A stretch of 64,000 nt of DNA. Source: Anaerocolumna jejuensis DSM 15929 (GTDB lineage Bacteria > Bacillota > Clostridia > Lachnospirales > Lachnospiraceae). Each line of letters begins with the position of its first letter. Within the stretch, counting starts at the first letter, position 1. Of this stretch, positions 34,864-44,600 are shown in pieces. The position numbers and the translations under genes were made by a program. The notes below the pieces were generated by a model, which did no database searches, was not told the DNA's origin, and saw nothing but the letters and a program-made list of their open reading frames with translations. The DNA is taken from assembly GCF_900142215.1 (NCBI RefSeq), contig NZ_FRAC01000019.1:74828-138827 (forward strand), in the 5' to 3' direction.

Positions 34864-37080
34864 TTATCTATTATTTCGATAAGCAGACGGTGATGTACCA
34901 AATTTTTTCTTAAATTGTGCTGAAAAATAAGAAACACTATTGAAACCACAAACTTCAGCAATCTTTTTTACACTTGCTTCCGGATTTATTAGCAACAGCT
35001 CTTTTGCATAGGTAAGACGCAAGTCATTTACATATTCAGGAAATGTCATTCCGGCATATTCGTTAAACAAACGGCTGAAATAGGATACAGAAATATGAAA
35101 CCGATCCGCCACCTGTTCCAGGGATATGGTATCACTTTTATAATTTTCCTGGATATATGCAATGGAATCCATCATATTTATTCTGATTGATTTTTCCTGC
35201 GCAACTTTTGTTTCCAAGCAAGTATCCATCATTATCTGGGAAAAATATAATACTAATTGTTTTTGATCAAATAATGATGTGATTTTTACATAGTGGTTTA
35301 AGTAATATGTCTGGTATTGCTTACTATTTAATGTAAAACCACTGGCTATTTGATTCATTTCTGTTGCAAATTCCGCAAGAAAGAGCAATTCTCTTTTAAT
35401 CTCATATCCGTTAATGTCTCTTAAAAGCGGCTCCAGCAAATCTATTGCTGTCTGGCAATCTCCTGCCTTCATGTAATCCAGGATATTACTGTAATTCTTT
35501 TTTGGAATATCGGCGTCAATCTTATTATTCAGGGCTTCCGTATCCATTATTATTTCACTTTGTCCCAAAATATTGTACTTTGTGCAGGAAAACACTTTAC
35601 TAAAATACGGCCGTAAATCTTTTTCCTGATCTATTACTTTGGAGATTGCACAAAAACACCGGATTCCCTTTTCCATTTCAACCTCATTGATAACTTTCAT
35701 CAGTTCAGCTTTTAATTCTTCTCTTAAGGACAGTTTATTAATTCTTTTTTGTTCCTTTATCAGTAATAAAAAAGAATCCCCATCCTCTTCTTTGAATATT
35801 TGCAGTTTACATCCCTTACACAAGGTCTCCATTGTGGAATGAACTTTTATTGACAATGCATTAAGCTCCATGCTGGCATATTCTGTCCAAAACAATACAA
35901 AAACGCACTGCTCCCCTCTGTCCGATAGCATTAATGCACTTGGTATTAAATCTGTCTGAGTGTTTCCTCCCAGGTATCGTAAGATTTTATTGGAATAATA
36001 TTGGGAAGATATTGCATTAATCTGACTCAAAATCTTTTCATTGGTCATTTCCATTTTCTTAATGCTATATTCTTCATCGCCTAAAACCATAAAGGAAGAG
36101 CTATCCCATAATTCATTGAAAAATTTTTTTATTGGATAATAAATCTTATTTGCCATTATAACGGAAATTATCAATACCAGCAGAAGAACCGGGATAGAAG
36201 TTATAAAAATATTTTTTCCGGCTTCCTTTAACTTCTGCGAACTAAATTGAAAATCCTGAAGCATAACAATGTAGGTGTTTCCTTGAACATTGCTTTTACT
36301 ATTACAGATATATTTTATCTGATTCAATACTATTTCCTTGCTCTTATAAGTCTCTGTCTGATTCCTGATAGCATTCCATATTTGAAGCCTGTCCTTATCT
36401 GCAATCTTATCTTTTTCTGCTAATATCTCTCCGTCTTTGCTGAAAATAAAAAGATAATTTCCATTGTGGTTCTGCTCTAAAATTTTTTTCTGAAGCTTCT
36501 CGAGATTTATAATATAAATAATACCTCTCTCCGGCTTTCCATACAAAGTCTCTCTTTCCGTCTGGAATATACAAAGTTTTTGCTTCTCTCCCTGTTTTAT
36601 TAAGAAGTATTGCATATCATCCTTTGATGCCTGCAATTTCGTTATTATTGATTTTTGTTCCTTTTCTCCGGGATAACTGGCTCCGGAAATAAAATCTATT
36701 GTCTGATTACGATATAGACAAATATAATCTATCACACCATTATTTGAAATAATATTATTCAGGGAGCGGCTGATTTTATACTCCCTTGCAAATTCCGAAG
36801 ACGCGGAGTAAAGATAATTTTTAATATCCGGCTCCTGAAAAGTATTCTGCAGCTGCGTATGGTATAAATTAATATAATTTTCATAAATATTATCAATATT
36901 ATCCAATTGCTCAATTCCCATTTCAAATATCTGTTTCTTCAGATAGGAATTGAACCACGAAAACAGAGAAGTAATCATAATAAGCTGTGCCAGCGCTCCG
37001 ACCAGAATATAAGTGACTATCAATATCTTATAATAATGCTTATTTGTGATTTCAAAGTTCCTGTTCCTGACCTTCCACAT
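34864..37080 (-). CDS. Membrane-anchored AraC-family regulator with sensor domain
   Basis: A 738-aa protein with a first membrane helix (about 18-42), an extracellular sensing domain of about 250 residues, a second helix (about 295-320; FITSIPVLLLVLIISVI), a cytoplasmic middle region and a C-terminal AraC double helix-turn-helix (about 635-738; ISLEQVADRFHISVSYFSRLF). This architecture is common beside LplABC-type transporters in Clostridia and Paenibacillus, where it couples outside sugars to transporter expression. The start at 37080 is preceded by GGAGTGGGG; a GTG at 37092 is an alternative. It is upstream of the permease genes and probably activates them. Confidence 0.86.
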   Translation of the reverse strand: MWKVRNRNFEITNKHYYKILIVTYILVGALAQLIMITSLFSWFNSYLKKQIFEMGIEQLDNIDNIYENYINLYHTQLQNTFQEPDIKNYLYSASSEFAREYKISRSLNNIISNNGVIDYICLYRNQTIDFISGASYPGEKEQKSIITKLQASKDDMQYFLIKQGEKQKLCIFQTERETLYGKPERGIIYIINLEKLQKKILEQNHNGNYLFIFSKDGEILAEKDKIADKDRLQIWNAIRNQTETYKSKEIVLNQIKYICNSKSNVQGNTYIVMLQDFQFSSQKLKEAGKNIFITSIPVLLLVLIISVIMANKIYYPIKKFFNELWDSSSFMVLGDEEYSIKKMEMTNEKILSQINAISSQYYSNKILRYLGGNTQTDLIPSALMLSDRGEQCVFVLFWTEYASMELNALSIKVHSTMETLCKGCKLQIFKEEDGDSFLLLIKEQKRINKLSLREELKAELMKVINEVEMEKGIRCFCAISKVIDQEKDLRPYFSKVFSCTKYNILGQSEIIMDTEALNNKIDADIPKKNYSNILDYMKAGDCQTAIDLLEPLLRDINGYEIKRELLFLAEFATEMNQIASGFTLNSKQYQTYYLNHYVKITSLFDQKQLVLYFSQIMMDTCLETKVAQEKSIRINMMDSIAYIQENYKSDTISLEQVADRFHISVSYFSRLFNEYAGMTFPEYVNDLRLTYAKELLLINPEASVKKIAEVCGFNSVSYFSAQFKKKFGTSPSAYRNNR

Positions 37081-37259
37081 AGTAAACCCCACTCCATTTT
37101 AAGTTTTTGGCAATAAGATATAAGCTTATTTCGCCCAATAACATAAATAGTTCCTAATTAACTTATATCATAAATTGTATAGAAAAGTACTTTTGTAATC
37201 AAGTCAACTCTTGTACAATTGTGGATTTTATTTGTGTTTCAAGTTTAAACCGCCATTCC

Positions 37260-38054
37260 TTACTCTATTTCGCGATATTCTCTGGGTGCCTTACCTGTTA
37301 TTTTCCTGAAATTACGATGAAAGGTCCTGAAATTATTATAGCCGCATTTTGCTGCCACTTCACCTACTGTTTGCTGGGAGTTTTTCAGCATATAGCATGC
37401 CTGGGAAATCCGATACTGATTCAGGTAATCTGTAAAGGTCATGTTCATCTGCCGGACAAACAGCTTTGACAGATATGGATAGTCATATTGCAGATGTTTT
37501 GCAACATCTTTCAGGGTACAATCCTCCGAATAATTTTCCTCAACATAGAGCAGCATCTTATAAAACACCTTTGCCTGTGCTGACTGCTGTACAGGGATAA
37601 AGGATTTCTGATTTATGAGTTCAGCACAGACTCCATAGATAAAGCTTTTCTGGCTATAGACAGAATTCAGCTTACTAAAAGGAACACTTTCCGAATGCAA
37701 TACATTGTCATCTGGAATTACACTTTTAAAATTCATGAAAAAATCGCCGATCAATTCTGGCGAAAATAAGATAATTGTAATATCCGAGCAGTCTATGGTC
37801 TTAAATTCATGCATTTGATTCGTAAAAATAAAGACCATATCATTTTCCTTCAGCAGATATTCTTTTTGATCAATGGATACATATAGTTGCCCATTATTAA
37901 CATAGATTATTTCATATGCACGGTGAAAATGAAGGGGAAAGCTATAGTTTTTTAAAGGAAAGAAATCAAAGAAATCTTTTCCCTCCACTCCGTGTTTTTC
38001 AAAAAAGACCATACTGGCAATACTCCCCTTTCTTCCATCCTTATCCCCATGCAT
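37260..38054 (-). CDS. AraC-family regulator with cupin sensor
   Basis: A protein of up to 264 aa with an N-terminal cupin (about 40-110; HRAYEIIYVNNGQLYVSID) and a C-terminal AraC domain (about 160-262; LKDVAKHLQYDYPYLSKLF and EVAAKCGYNNFRTFHRNF). The ATG at 38054 lies inside dispersed repeat copy A; a second ATG at 38012 has AGGGGAG about 14 bases upstream, so the true start may be there. It is divergent from the beta-helix gene and likely controls it. Confidence 0.86.
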   Translation of the reverse strand: MHGDKDGRKGSIASMVFFEKHGVEGKDFFDFFPLKNYSFPLHFHRAYEIIYVNNGQLYVSIDQKEYLLKENDMVFIFTNQMHEFKTIDCSDITIILFSPELIGDFFMNFKSVIPDDNVLHSESVPFSKLNSVYSQKSFIYGVCAELINQKSFIPVQQSAQAKVFYKMLLYVEENYSEDCTLKDVAKHLQYDYPYLSKLFVRQMNMTFTDYLNQYRISQACYMLKNSQQTVGEVAAKCGYNNFRTFHRNFRKITGKAPREYREIE

Positions 38055-38118
38055 ATCTAAGCTTGCTTGTGATACTGCTTAAATAGAAAGATATAAAATG
38101 CAACGAATTCTTCAATCT
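38041..38118. repeat. Dispersed repeat, copy A
   Basis: A 78-bp sequence, beginning TTATCCCCATGCATAT and ending TTCAATCT, that recurs at 54200-54278 and, more diverged, at 59081-59158, always in this orientation. The block GCTTGCTTGTGAT followed by CTGCTTAAATAGAAAGAT is almost identical in A and B. It overlaps the 5' end of the AraC gene. Confidence 0.7.
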
Positions 38119-38263
38119 AACTAATTTTACCGGCTCTCTGCCGCTAATTTGGGCAGCCTTCCACAACACTAATATTGTCTTATACTATACTATATTTTGA
38201 ATAGAACTGACAACTATTATTTCCTATAATAAAATAAAAGAATTGAAAGGAGTAGAGAAATTT

Positions 38264-40180
38264 ATGGAGTATCATGTAGCAAAAAACGGCTCCGATCAGA
38301 GCCAGGGGAATGAACAGGCGCCCTTTCTGACAATCAACAAAGCGGCAGCAATTGCTGCAGCCGGAGACACTGTTATTATCCATGAAGGAGTATACCGTGA
38401 ATGGGTAAAACCAAAGTATAAAGGCTTAAGCAACAAGAGAAGAATTACTTATGAGGCCGCAGAAGGTGAAAATGCAGTAATCAAAGGCTCCGAGCACATT
38501 AAAGATTGGACGCAGGTCCAGGGGAATGTATGGAAAGCCACTTTGCCAAACGCATTGTTCGGTGACTACAATCCCTATGCCCTGGAAGTATCCGGTGACT
38601 GGCTTGTCACAGTTGAGGAAACCAAACACTTAGGAGATGTTTATTTAAACGGTATGTCTTTTTATGAAGTCAGCTGTTTTGAGCAGTTGCTTCATCCTGA
38701 GGTCAAAACGGAAATACTGGACCACTGGACCAGGCAAATTGTCCCAGTTCACAATCAGGAACAGACAAAATATGTCTGGTTTGCAGAAGTGAATACCGAT
38801 ACCACCTCTATTTATGCAAATTTCCAGGGTGCTGATCCAAACAGGGAATTGGTTGAAATCAATGTTCGCAAATCTTGTTTTTATCCCCAGGAGACAGGGA
38901 TTGATTATATTACGGTAAGAGGTTTAGAAATGGCGCAGGCTGCAACACCATGGGCACCTCCCACAGCGAACCAGCCCGGACTGCTTGGTGTCAATTGGAG
39001 CAAAGGCTGGATTATTGAAAACAATATCATCCACGATGCAAAATGCAGTGCCATCAGTATTGGGAAAGAAGCCACCACCGGGAATAATTACTCCACTGTC
39101 AGGAAAGACAAGCCCGGGTATCAATACCAGCTGGAAGCTGTCTTTTCGGCTGAACGCAATGGCTGGTGCAAGGAAAAAATCGGTTCCCACATTATCCGGA
39201 ATAATACTATTTATGATTGCGGGCAAAACGGAATTGTAGGTCACATGGGCGGTGTCTTTAGTGAAATCCATCATAACCATATTTATAATATTGCTCTGAA
39301 ACGTGAGTTCTACGGCCATGAAATCGCAGGAATCAAGCTGCACGCAGCTATCGATGTCCAGATTTATCACAACCGTATTCATGACTGTTCTTTAGGATTA
39401 TGGTCCGATTGGCAGACACAGGGAACAAGAATTAGTAAGAACATATTCTACAGAAATAACCGTGATTTATTTGTGGAAGTAAGCCATGGTCCCTATATTG
39501 TTGATAACAATATACTGGCTTCCGAATATGCCTTAGACAATGTATCACAGGGCGGTGCTTATATAAACAATCTTATCTGCGGTAAGATGATTCACCGGAA
39601 GGAATTGAATCGTTCCACACAGTATCACCTGCCTCACAGTACTAAAATTGCAGGCTTTGCTATTGTTTACGGGGGTGATGACCGTTTTTATAATAACATT
39701 TTTATAGGGGCTGACAGTTTAGAAGGAGTCGGAACCTCCCATTATAAAAACTATACGACATCTTTAGAGGAATATATTGAAAATGTACACCAAAAACCGG
39801 GTGATGTTGAAACATTTAACCTGGTCGAGCAGCCTGTCTATATTAATCATAATGCCTATTTTGCAGGGGCAGAGCCCTTTGAAAAAGAAAAAGACATGCT
39901 TTCAGCTAAAAGCTTTCAGCCAAATTTCAGTTTGATCGAGAAGGGAGAGAATGTTTATCTCTCCTGTGAACTGCCGGATAATTTTGATGGTTTTCCCGGT
40001 GAAGTGCATTCAACAGCAACACTGGCGCGAGTCCGCATCGTTGATGCCGAATTTGAGAACCCTGATGGCAGTGAAGTCATTCTGGATACGGATTTACTGG
40101 ATAGGCAGAGAGCTGAAAAGAGCCCGGTAGGACCTGTCAGAGAGCTGAAAAAAGGCAAGAATTATATTAAAATTTGGTAA
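38264..40180 (+). CDS. Right-handed parallel beta-helix protein (putative glycan-active enzyme)
   Basis: A 638-aa protein. The N-terminus (AKNGSDQSQGNEQAPFLTINKAA) is the DUF1565-like opening of beta-helix carbohydrate enzymes. The middle carries many short rungs of the type IIRNNTIYDCGQNGI and IYHNRIHDCSLGL (about residues 230-430). Such proteins include polysaccharide lyases and GH141-like hydrolases; I cannot assign the family. There is no signal peptide, so it would act on imported oligosaccharides. The ATG at 38264 is chosen over a TTG at 38243, which overlaps the AGGAG ribosome site. Divergent AraC and the upstream LplABC-type transporter make this a glycan-use locus, possibly for pectin- or xylan-derived sugars. 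Confidence 0.78.
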   Translation: MEYHVAKNGSDQSQGNEQAPFLTINKAAAIAAAGDTVIIHEGVYREWVKPKYKGLSNKRRITYEAAEGENAVIKGSEHIKDWTQVQGNVWKATLPNALFGDYNPYALEVSGDWLVTVEETKHLGDVYLNGMSFYEVSCFEQLLHPEVKTEILDHWTRQIVPVHNQEQTKYVWFAEVNTDTTSIYANFQGADPNRELVEINVRKSCFYPQETGIDYITVRGLEMAQAATPWAPPTANQPGLLGVNWSKGWIIENNIIHDAKCSAISIGKEATTGNNYSTVRKDKPGYQYQLEAVFSAERNGWCKEKIGSHIIRNNTIYDCGQNGIVGHMGGVFSEIHHNHIYNIALKREFYGHEIAGIKLHAAIDVQIYHNRIHDCSLGLWSDWQTQGTRISKNIFYRNNRDLFVEVSHGPYIVDNNILASEYALDNVSQGGAYINNLICGKMIHRKELNRSTQYHLPHSTKIAGFAIVYGGDDRFYNNIFIGADSLEGVGTSHYKNYTTSLEEYIENVHQKPGDVETFNLVEQPVYINHNAYFAGAEPFEKEKDMLSAKSFQPNFSLIEKGENVYLSCELPDNFDGFPGEVHSTATLARVRIVDAEFENPDGSEVILDTDLLDRQRAEKSPVGPVRELKKGKNYIKIW

Positions 40181-40204
40181 TCTCCTTTAGTAATTTCCTA
40201 TAGA

Positions 40205-40295
40205 AGAAGCCTTGCATTTTGAACCGACTTCCAATCGTTAGATTTAGGTCTAACTTTTGGGGGTCGGTTTAATAAAGTGCAAGGCTTCTTTTTTA
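40205..40295 (+). terminator. Long three-part terminator hairpin
   Basis: An outer 12-bp stem (AGAAGCCTTGCA, 40205-40216, against 40278-40289) encloses a 7-bp stem (AACCGAC against GTCGGTT) and a 5-bp GTTAG/CTAAC tip, then TTTTTT. It ends the beta-helix transcript. The rest of the 320-bp gap to 40500 shows no other feature. Confidence 0.8.
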
Positions 40296-40499
40296 AGGAT
40301 ATCCTTTAAAACATTTTGTTACCAGACTTAGATTCTTTGACAAGTACATGTCGTATAAATAATCCGCTTTTAATCCCTGGTTAATCTAACATTTAAATAC
40401 AAACAACAATGCTGGTATAGATAAAAGCCACACATTTAAGCAATTTCAAGCCTTCCCTGTAATATCAAGCCCTGATATCCTTTTACCAGACTTTTTTGT

Positions 40500-41648
40500 T
40501 CAGTTCTCAACTCTCTTAACTTTAAAAATTGCAGCACACAGGGCAGAAACCAATGGCGTGGTAGCAATAATCCCCACCGAGCCTGCTATTCCCTGTAATA
40601 TTTCAATCACGATCATATCACTGTTCAATATCTGAATCATTGGGTACTGATAAATTTGAAACAGGATCAACAGGTTAAAGGCCGACCCGACAAATGCAAG
40701 TATCAATGTATTTGCCATAGTTCCCATGGCATCCCGCCCGATATTCATTCCGGAACGGAAGATCTGCTTTCCGGATATGGACGGATTCTGCTCATATACC
40801 TCATGGAGTGCAGATACAATGGACATGGAAGTATCCATCAAGGCTCCCAGGGACGAAAGAAGAATACCGCTGATCAGCAGGCCGCTGATCTTAAGAGGTG
40901 AGTCCGAAGCCCGGATTACCAGCTCCTCTGCCTCGGACATATTAAATCCGTTTATGGGTGTCAGAATGGTTATGAGCCATGCAAAAATTCCGGCTGCTAT
41001 AACCCCGCCAACGCATCCCAGGAAAGCACATAGGGTCTTCCTGGTAAATCCGGTCAGCATCAGCAGGGCACCTGCGCTGGTATAGGCCGCAATCAAAATG
41101 GAAGCGATAACCGGAGAAACACCTTTTAGAACCAAAGGAATTAAAATATACCAAAGATTAAGCAGTGTAAACAGCAGTCCGAACAATGCCCTTGCTCCCC
41201 GCTTCCCGCCTACTGCTATCATGAGTATGGCAAAAGCAAGCAGTGCTATGACCAGTATGCTGCTGCGGTCATAATTGGGAATGGAAACAACATACAGCCC
41301 TCCTGTATCATCGTAATCCAGCCGGACAATCAAACGGGTCCCAAGCTTTGCATCCACATTGTAATATGCATTTACATAGTTCACCGTTTCCAGCACCGCT
41401 CCCTTATGCTTTCCGGTAAGAAGGGTCACTTCCAGCTTCTGCTCTCCGATTCGCCTTCCTTCCGTCCAGCTATCCGGTGCCGCATTATCACTTATTATTC
41501 CAGTAACCCTGGCAACGGCAAACATTCGTCTCTGAGCAGATGACAGCACATCCTCCGGATCAGGGCGGTTTAAAATAACGGCTGCTCCTATAAAAATCAA
41601 CAGCATTACCACCGCAGTTATAATCTTTACCTTCAGGTTCATTTTCAT
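40500..41648 (-). CDS. YibE/F-family membrane protein
   Basis: A 382-aa protein with an N-terminal anchor (about 9-27), an extracytoplasmic OB-like segment (about 60-120, with KLEVTLLTGKHKGAVLETVN) and seven or eight membrane helices from about 125 to the end. The family has no established function. It begins 22 bp after the stop of the giant PHP-domain gene and is read in the same direction, so the two probably form an operon and work at the same surface. Confidence 0.85.
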   Translation of the reverse strand: MKMNLKVKIITAVVMLLIFIGAAVILNRPDPEDVLSSAQRRMFAVARVTGIISDNAAPDSWTEGRRIGEQKLEVTLLTGKHKGAVLETVNYVNAYYNVDAKLGTRLIVRLDYDDTGGLYVVSIPNYDRSSILVIALLAFAILMIAVGGKRGARALFGLLFTLLNLWYILIPLVLKGVSPVIASILIAAYTSAGALLMLTGFTRKTLCAFLGCVGGVIAAGIFAWLITILTPINGFNMSEAEELVIRASDSPLKISGLLISGILLSSLGALMDTSMSIVSALHEVYEQNPSISGKQIFRSGMNIGRDAMGTMANTLILAFVGSAFNLLILFQIYQYPMIQILNSDMIVIEILQGIAGSVGIIATTPLVSALCAAIFKVKRVEN

Positions 41649-41670
41649 AGGGTATTCCTCTCTGGTCAGG

Positions 41671-44600
41671 TTACTTTACAGTAATATTTTTGCTGAAGCT
41701 CTTCTTCTGTCCGTTCTCTAAAATGACACTTACTGTTATCCTGACGGTTCCTTTTTTCTTTGCCGTAACAGTCCCGTTACCGGACACATCGGCAATGTCC
41801 TTCTTGCTTACCGTATAGCTCACCTTTGCCTCTTCCTGTCCAAGAGGCTCCTCCTTTGTAAATGCGGAAACCTTGGTTAATTCCAGCGGAAGACTTACTT
41901 TAACATTTACTTTGCTTCCCTTTGTAAGGTTGACTTTTACTGATACGGTAACCCTGTCTACTAATTTAACAGCATCCTTTACCTTCTCTGTGCAGATAAC
42001 GTAATTTCCTCCCCTTAGAGCAGAGAGCTTCAGGTTCCCATTCTCAGCTATGGTCTGTGGATTGTTTGCCACTTCTTCCAAAGCACCGGTCCTGGTATTC
42101 CTGTGGTAGATATATACCTTTTTGCCTGCCGGTATGGAAAGTGTACCTTTCACAGGCACTGTCACTACCATGCCTGCCGGTAACGTACCCTCTGTCCCCA
42201 CTGACAGAACTCCTGCTGACTTTGGCGCTGCTTTTGTATCTTTTGTTAATTCAACTGACAGGTTCAGCTCCTTTGAAGCTGCTGTTATCTTCTTTAATTC
42301 AGAAGCAGGAATGTTAACGGCGTACCCCCTGGTATTGGCATTAGCTATATTGACCGTAAGGTCCTGTCCGGATTTCTTTGCTGATAATAATGCCTCCCTG
42401 TTCAATACAATGGCATTCACCGCTGCATTCTTTACCTCAGGAATCGATATCTCAATTACTACACCCTTTTTAACCCGGCTGTCTGTCAAAACATCCTTTA
42501 AAATTTCTTTATTTATGGTTATTTTAAGATTTCCAGTACCGCTTTTTACTGCAGCTTTCAGTGTTTTTTCACTGATTTTCACTTTCACTTCAGCTTTTCC
42601 GCCAGTAATCTTACTTACCGCTTTATCAGGGACTATTTCCGTTACCTTCCCCGGTTTAGGAGTAACTGGCTTTGGTGTAGGCGTAACCGGCTTTGGTGTA
42701 GGCGTTACCGGCTTCGGTGTTGGTGTGACCGGCGTGGGTGTTGGTGTGACTGGTGCAGGTGTTGGCGTTAACGGTGCAGGTGTTGGCGTTAACGGTGCAG
42801 GCGTAATTACCGAATCAGCCGGTGTACATACAATATCCCCGCGATCCCTGATACGGATGCGGGCTGCAAGGCCCTCAAATGTATTATCATAAGAAGCCAG
42901 GCCGACTGCGGTAATCTTGTTACCAGCTGTTAAATTCCTGATTTCCCTGTCGGTTGTAATATAACCGTCAATAAAGATTCTGGCAGTGCCTCCGGCAGCA
43001 TCCTCCACAAGAATAGTCTGGACAGCTCCGTTTGCCAGCTCAACCTTTTTTATCTTTCCGGAAAGCTTTACAAGGCTTCCAAGATAGGTCCTGTCATTTA
43101 CCTGCTGTGCGGTTACTACCTTGGGTTCTACTGTTTGGGTATTGCTGTCTACCAGAGAGATACTGCTGACGTTTAGCTGCCTTTCACCCTGATAGGAAGA
43201 TGTTGTTCCCGTTACACGAACCTTCTGACCCACCTTAAAGTCTCCGGATACAGGGAAGGCATTAATACCGGCTGTTTCATCCTGCAGATAAATACAGTCA
43301 AAAAAGGCTGTGGCTTTATCATATCCGGAAGCATTGGAGGTTACGACACCTTCGACCGTAAATTTAACCCCTTCTTCCGCTTCCTTTTGTACTTCTGCTA
43401 TCTTATTGATCTGGGTAGGATTTACATAACGGATTAAGTTCTGTAAAATCGTATAGTTTGAGTAATTTAGCTCTGCATTTGTGTCTGAAACGGTGGCCTG
43501 GATTTCAAAGTTACTCATAAATGCCGCTCCGTCAACAATTACCATGGACTGAGTTCCGTTTGCATGTGTGACATTCTCACTTGCAAGCACCATCAGACGA
43601 CTGTCATCCTTAGCATATTCATACTTTGGTGTACTTCCGCCAAGACTGTCATTATCACAGTCCTTTGAATAGGTTGATCTGTGTCCGTATACAATTGGTG
43701 ATACACCGGCCGGCAATACGGAAACAGGATTTCCATTCTTATCCACCGCATAAATAGTAGCACCGCCATACTGGCTGAAGCGCTGTGTATAAATATTGTC
43801 ATTGGGATGGTTTGCATCATATACAATACCTTTGGTCAATGGATTATCCCAATTATAGGTAGTTAAATACAATCTGGCCTTATTAGCTTCACTTCCGCCT
43901 GCATTCAGTACATCATCATAGGCACCGTCATCACTGATCCGCAAAGATGCCCCAACTGCTTTCAGCAGCTTATTCTGCTGCGCCGCCATGTGGTACTCTG
44001 CCGGAAAAGCTTTATAGTTCTCGTATAAATCCGACCAGCCGCAGAGCACTAAGCTTCCTCCGGCTTCTGAGAAGCCCTTGACTGCTGCTATTTCTCCATC
44101 GGTATAATTTGCATAGGGTTCCCGGAGGGTAATACCGTTACGGCGGCTTGGCGCTGTCAATATGAGCATTTTATACTTACCGTCTGCATTTTTAGCAGCC
44201 GCTAACAAATCCTCACTGGTTTTCAGAATAACGCATCTCACATTGCTTTGTGCTGCAAGCAGGCTGAAATTACCCATGGAATCTTTATAATTTCCGGCAA
44301 CATATTCATTATAGTGGCTGCCGTCAATTCCGATATAGACCAGCTTATTGGCATCCCTGACATCCAGGCTGATATCCTTTGTAAAGGTGTAGTCAAGGCC
44401 TCCTGCCGTCAAGACCGCCTCAACCGTCAAGGTCTGTACTTTGGCCTTTTCCGGTGTGAAATCATAATTGACTGCCGCATTCGTTCCCTTTGCGACCGTA
44501 CCTGCATTCGTCTGCTGGTCAATAACAGTGCCATCCAGCTTATAGGTCAGGGATTTAATGACCGCATCCGTTGATTCACTGTTAAACAGAGTTGTTTTAA

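Noticed and set aside
40237..40254. GTTAG-N8-CTAAC as a sixth regulon box
   Set aside because: The spacing differs and it forms the tip of a terminator hairpin downstream of an unrelated gene.
42122..42892. Plus-strand 256-codon open frame opposite the Pro-Thr linker of the giant gene
   Set aside because: It is a shadow caused by the repeat composition of the opposite strand; the minus-strand gene has signal peptide, domains and a ribosome site.
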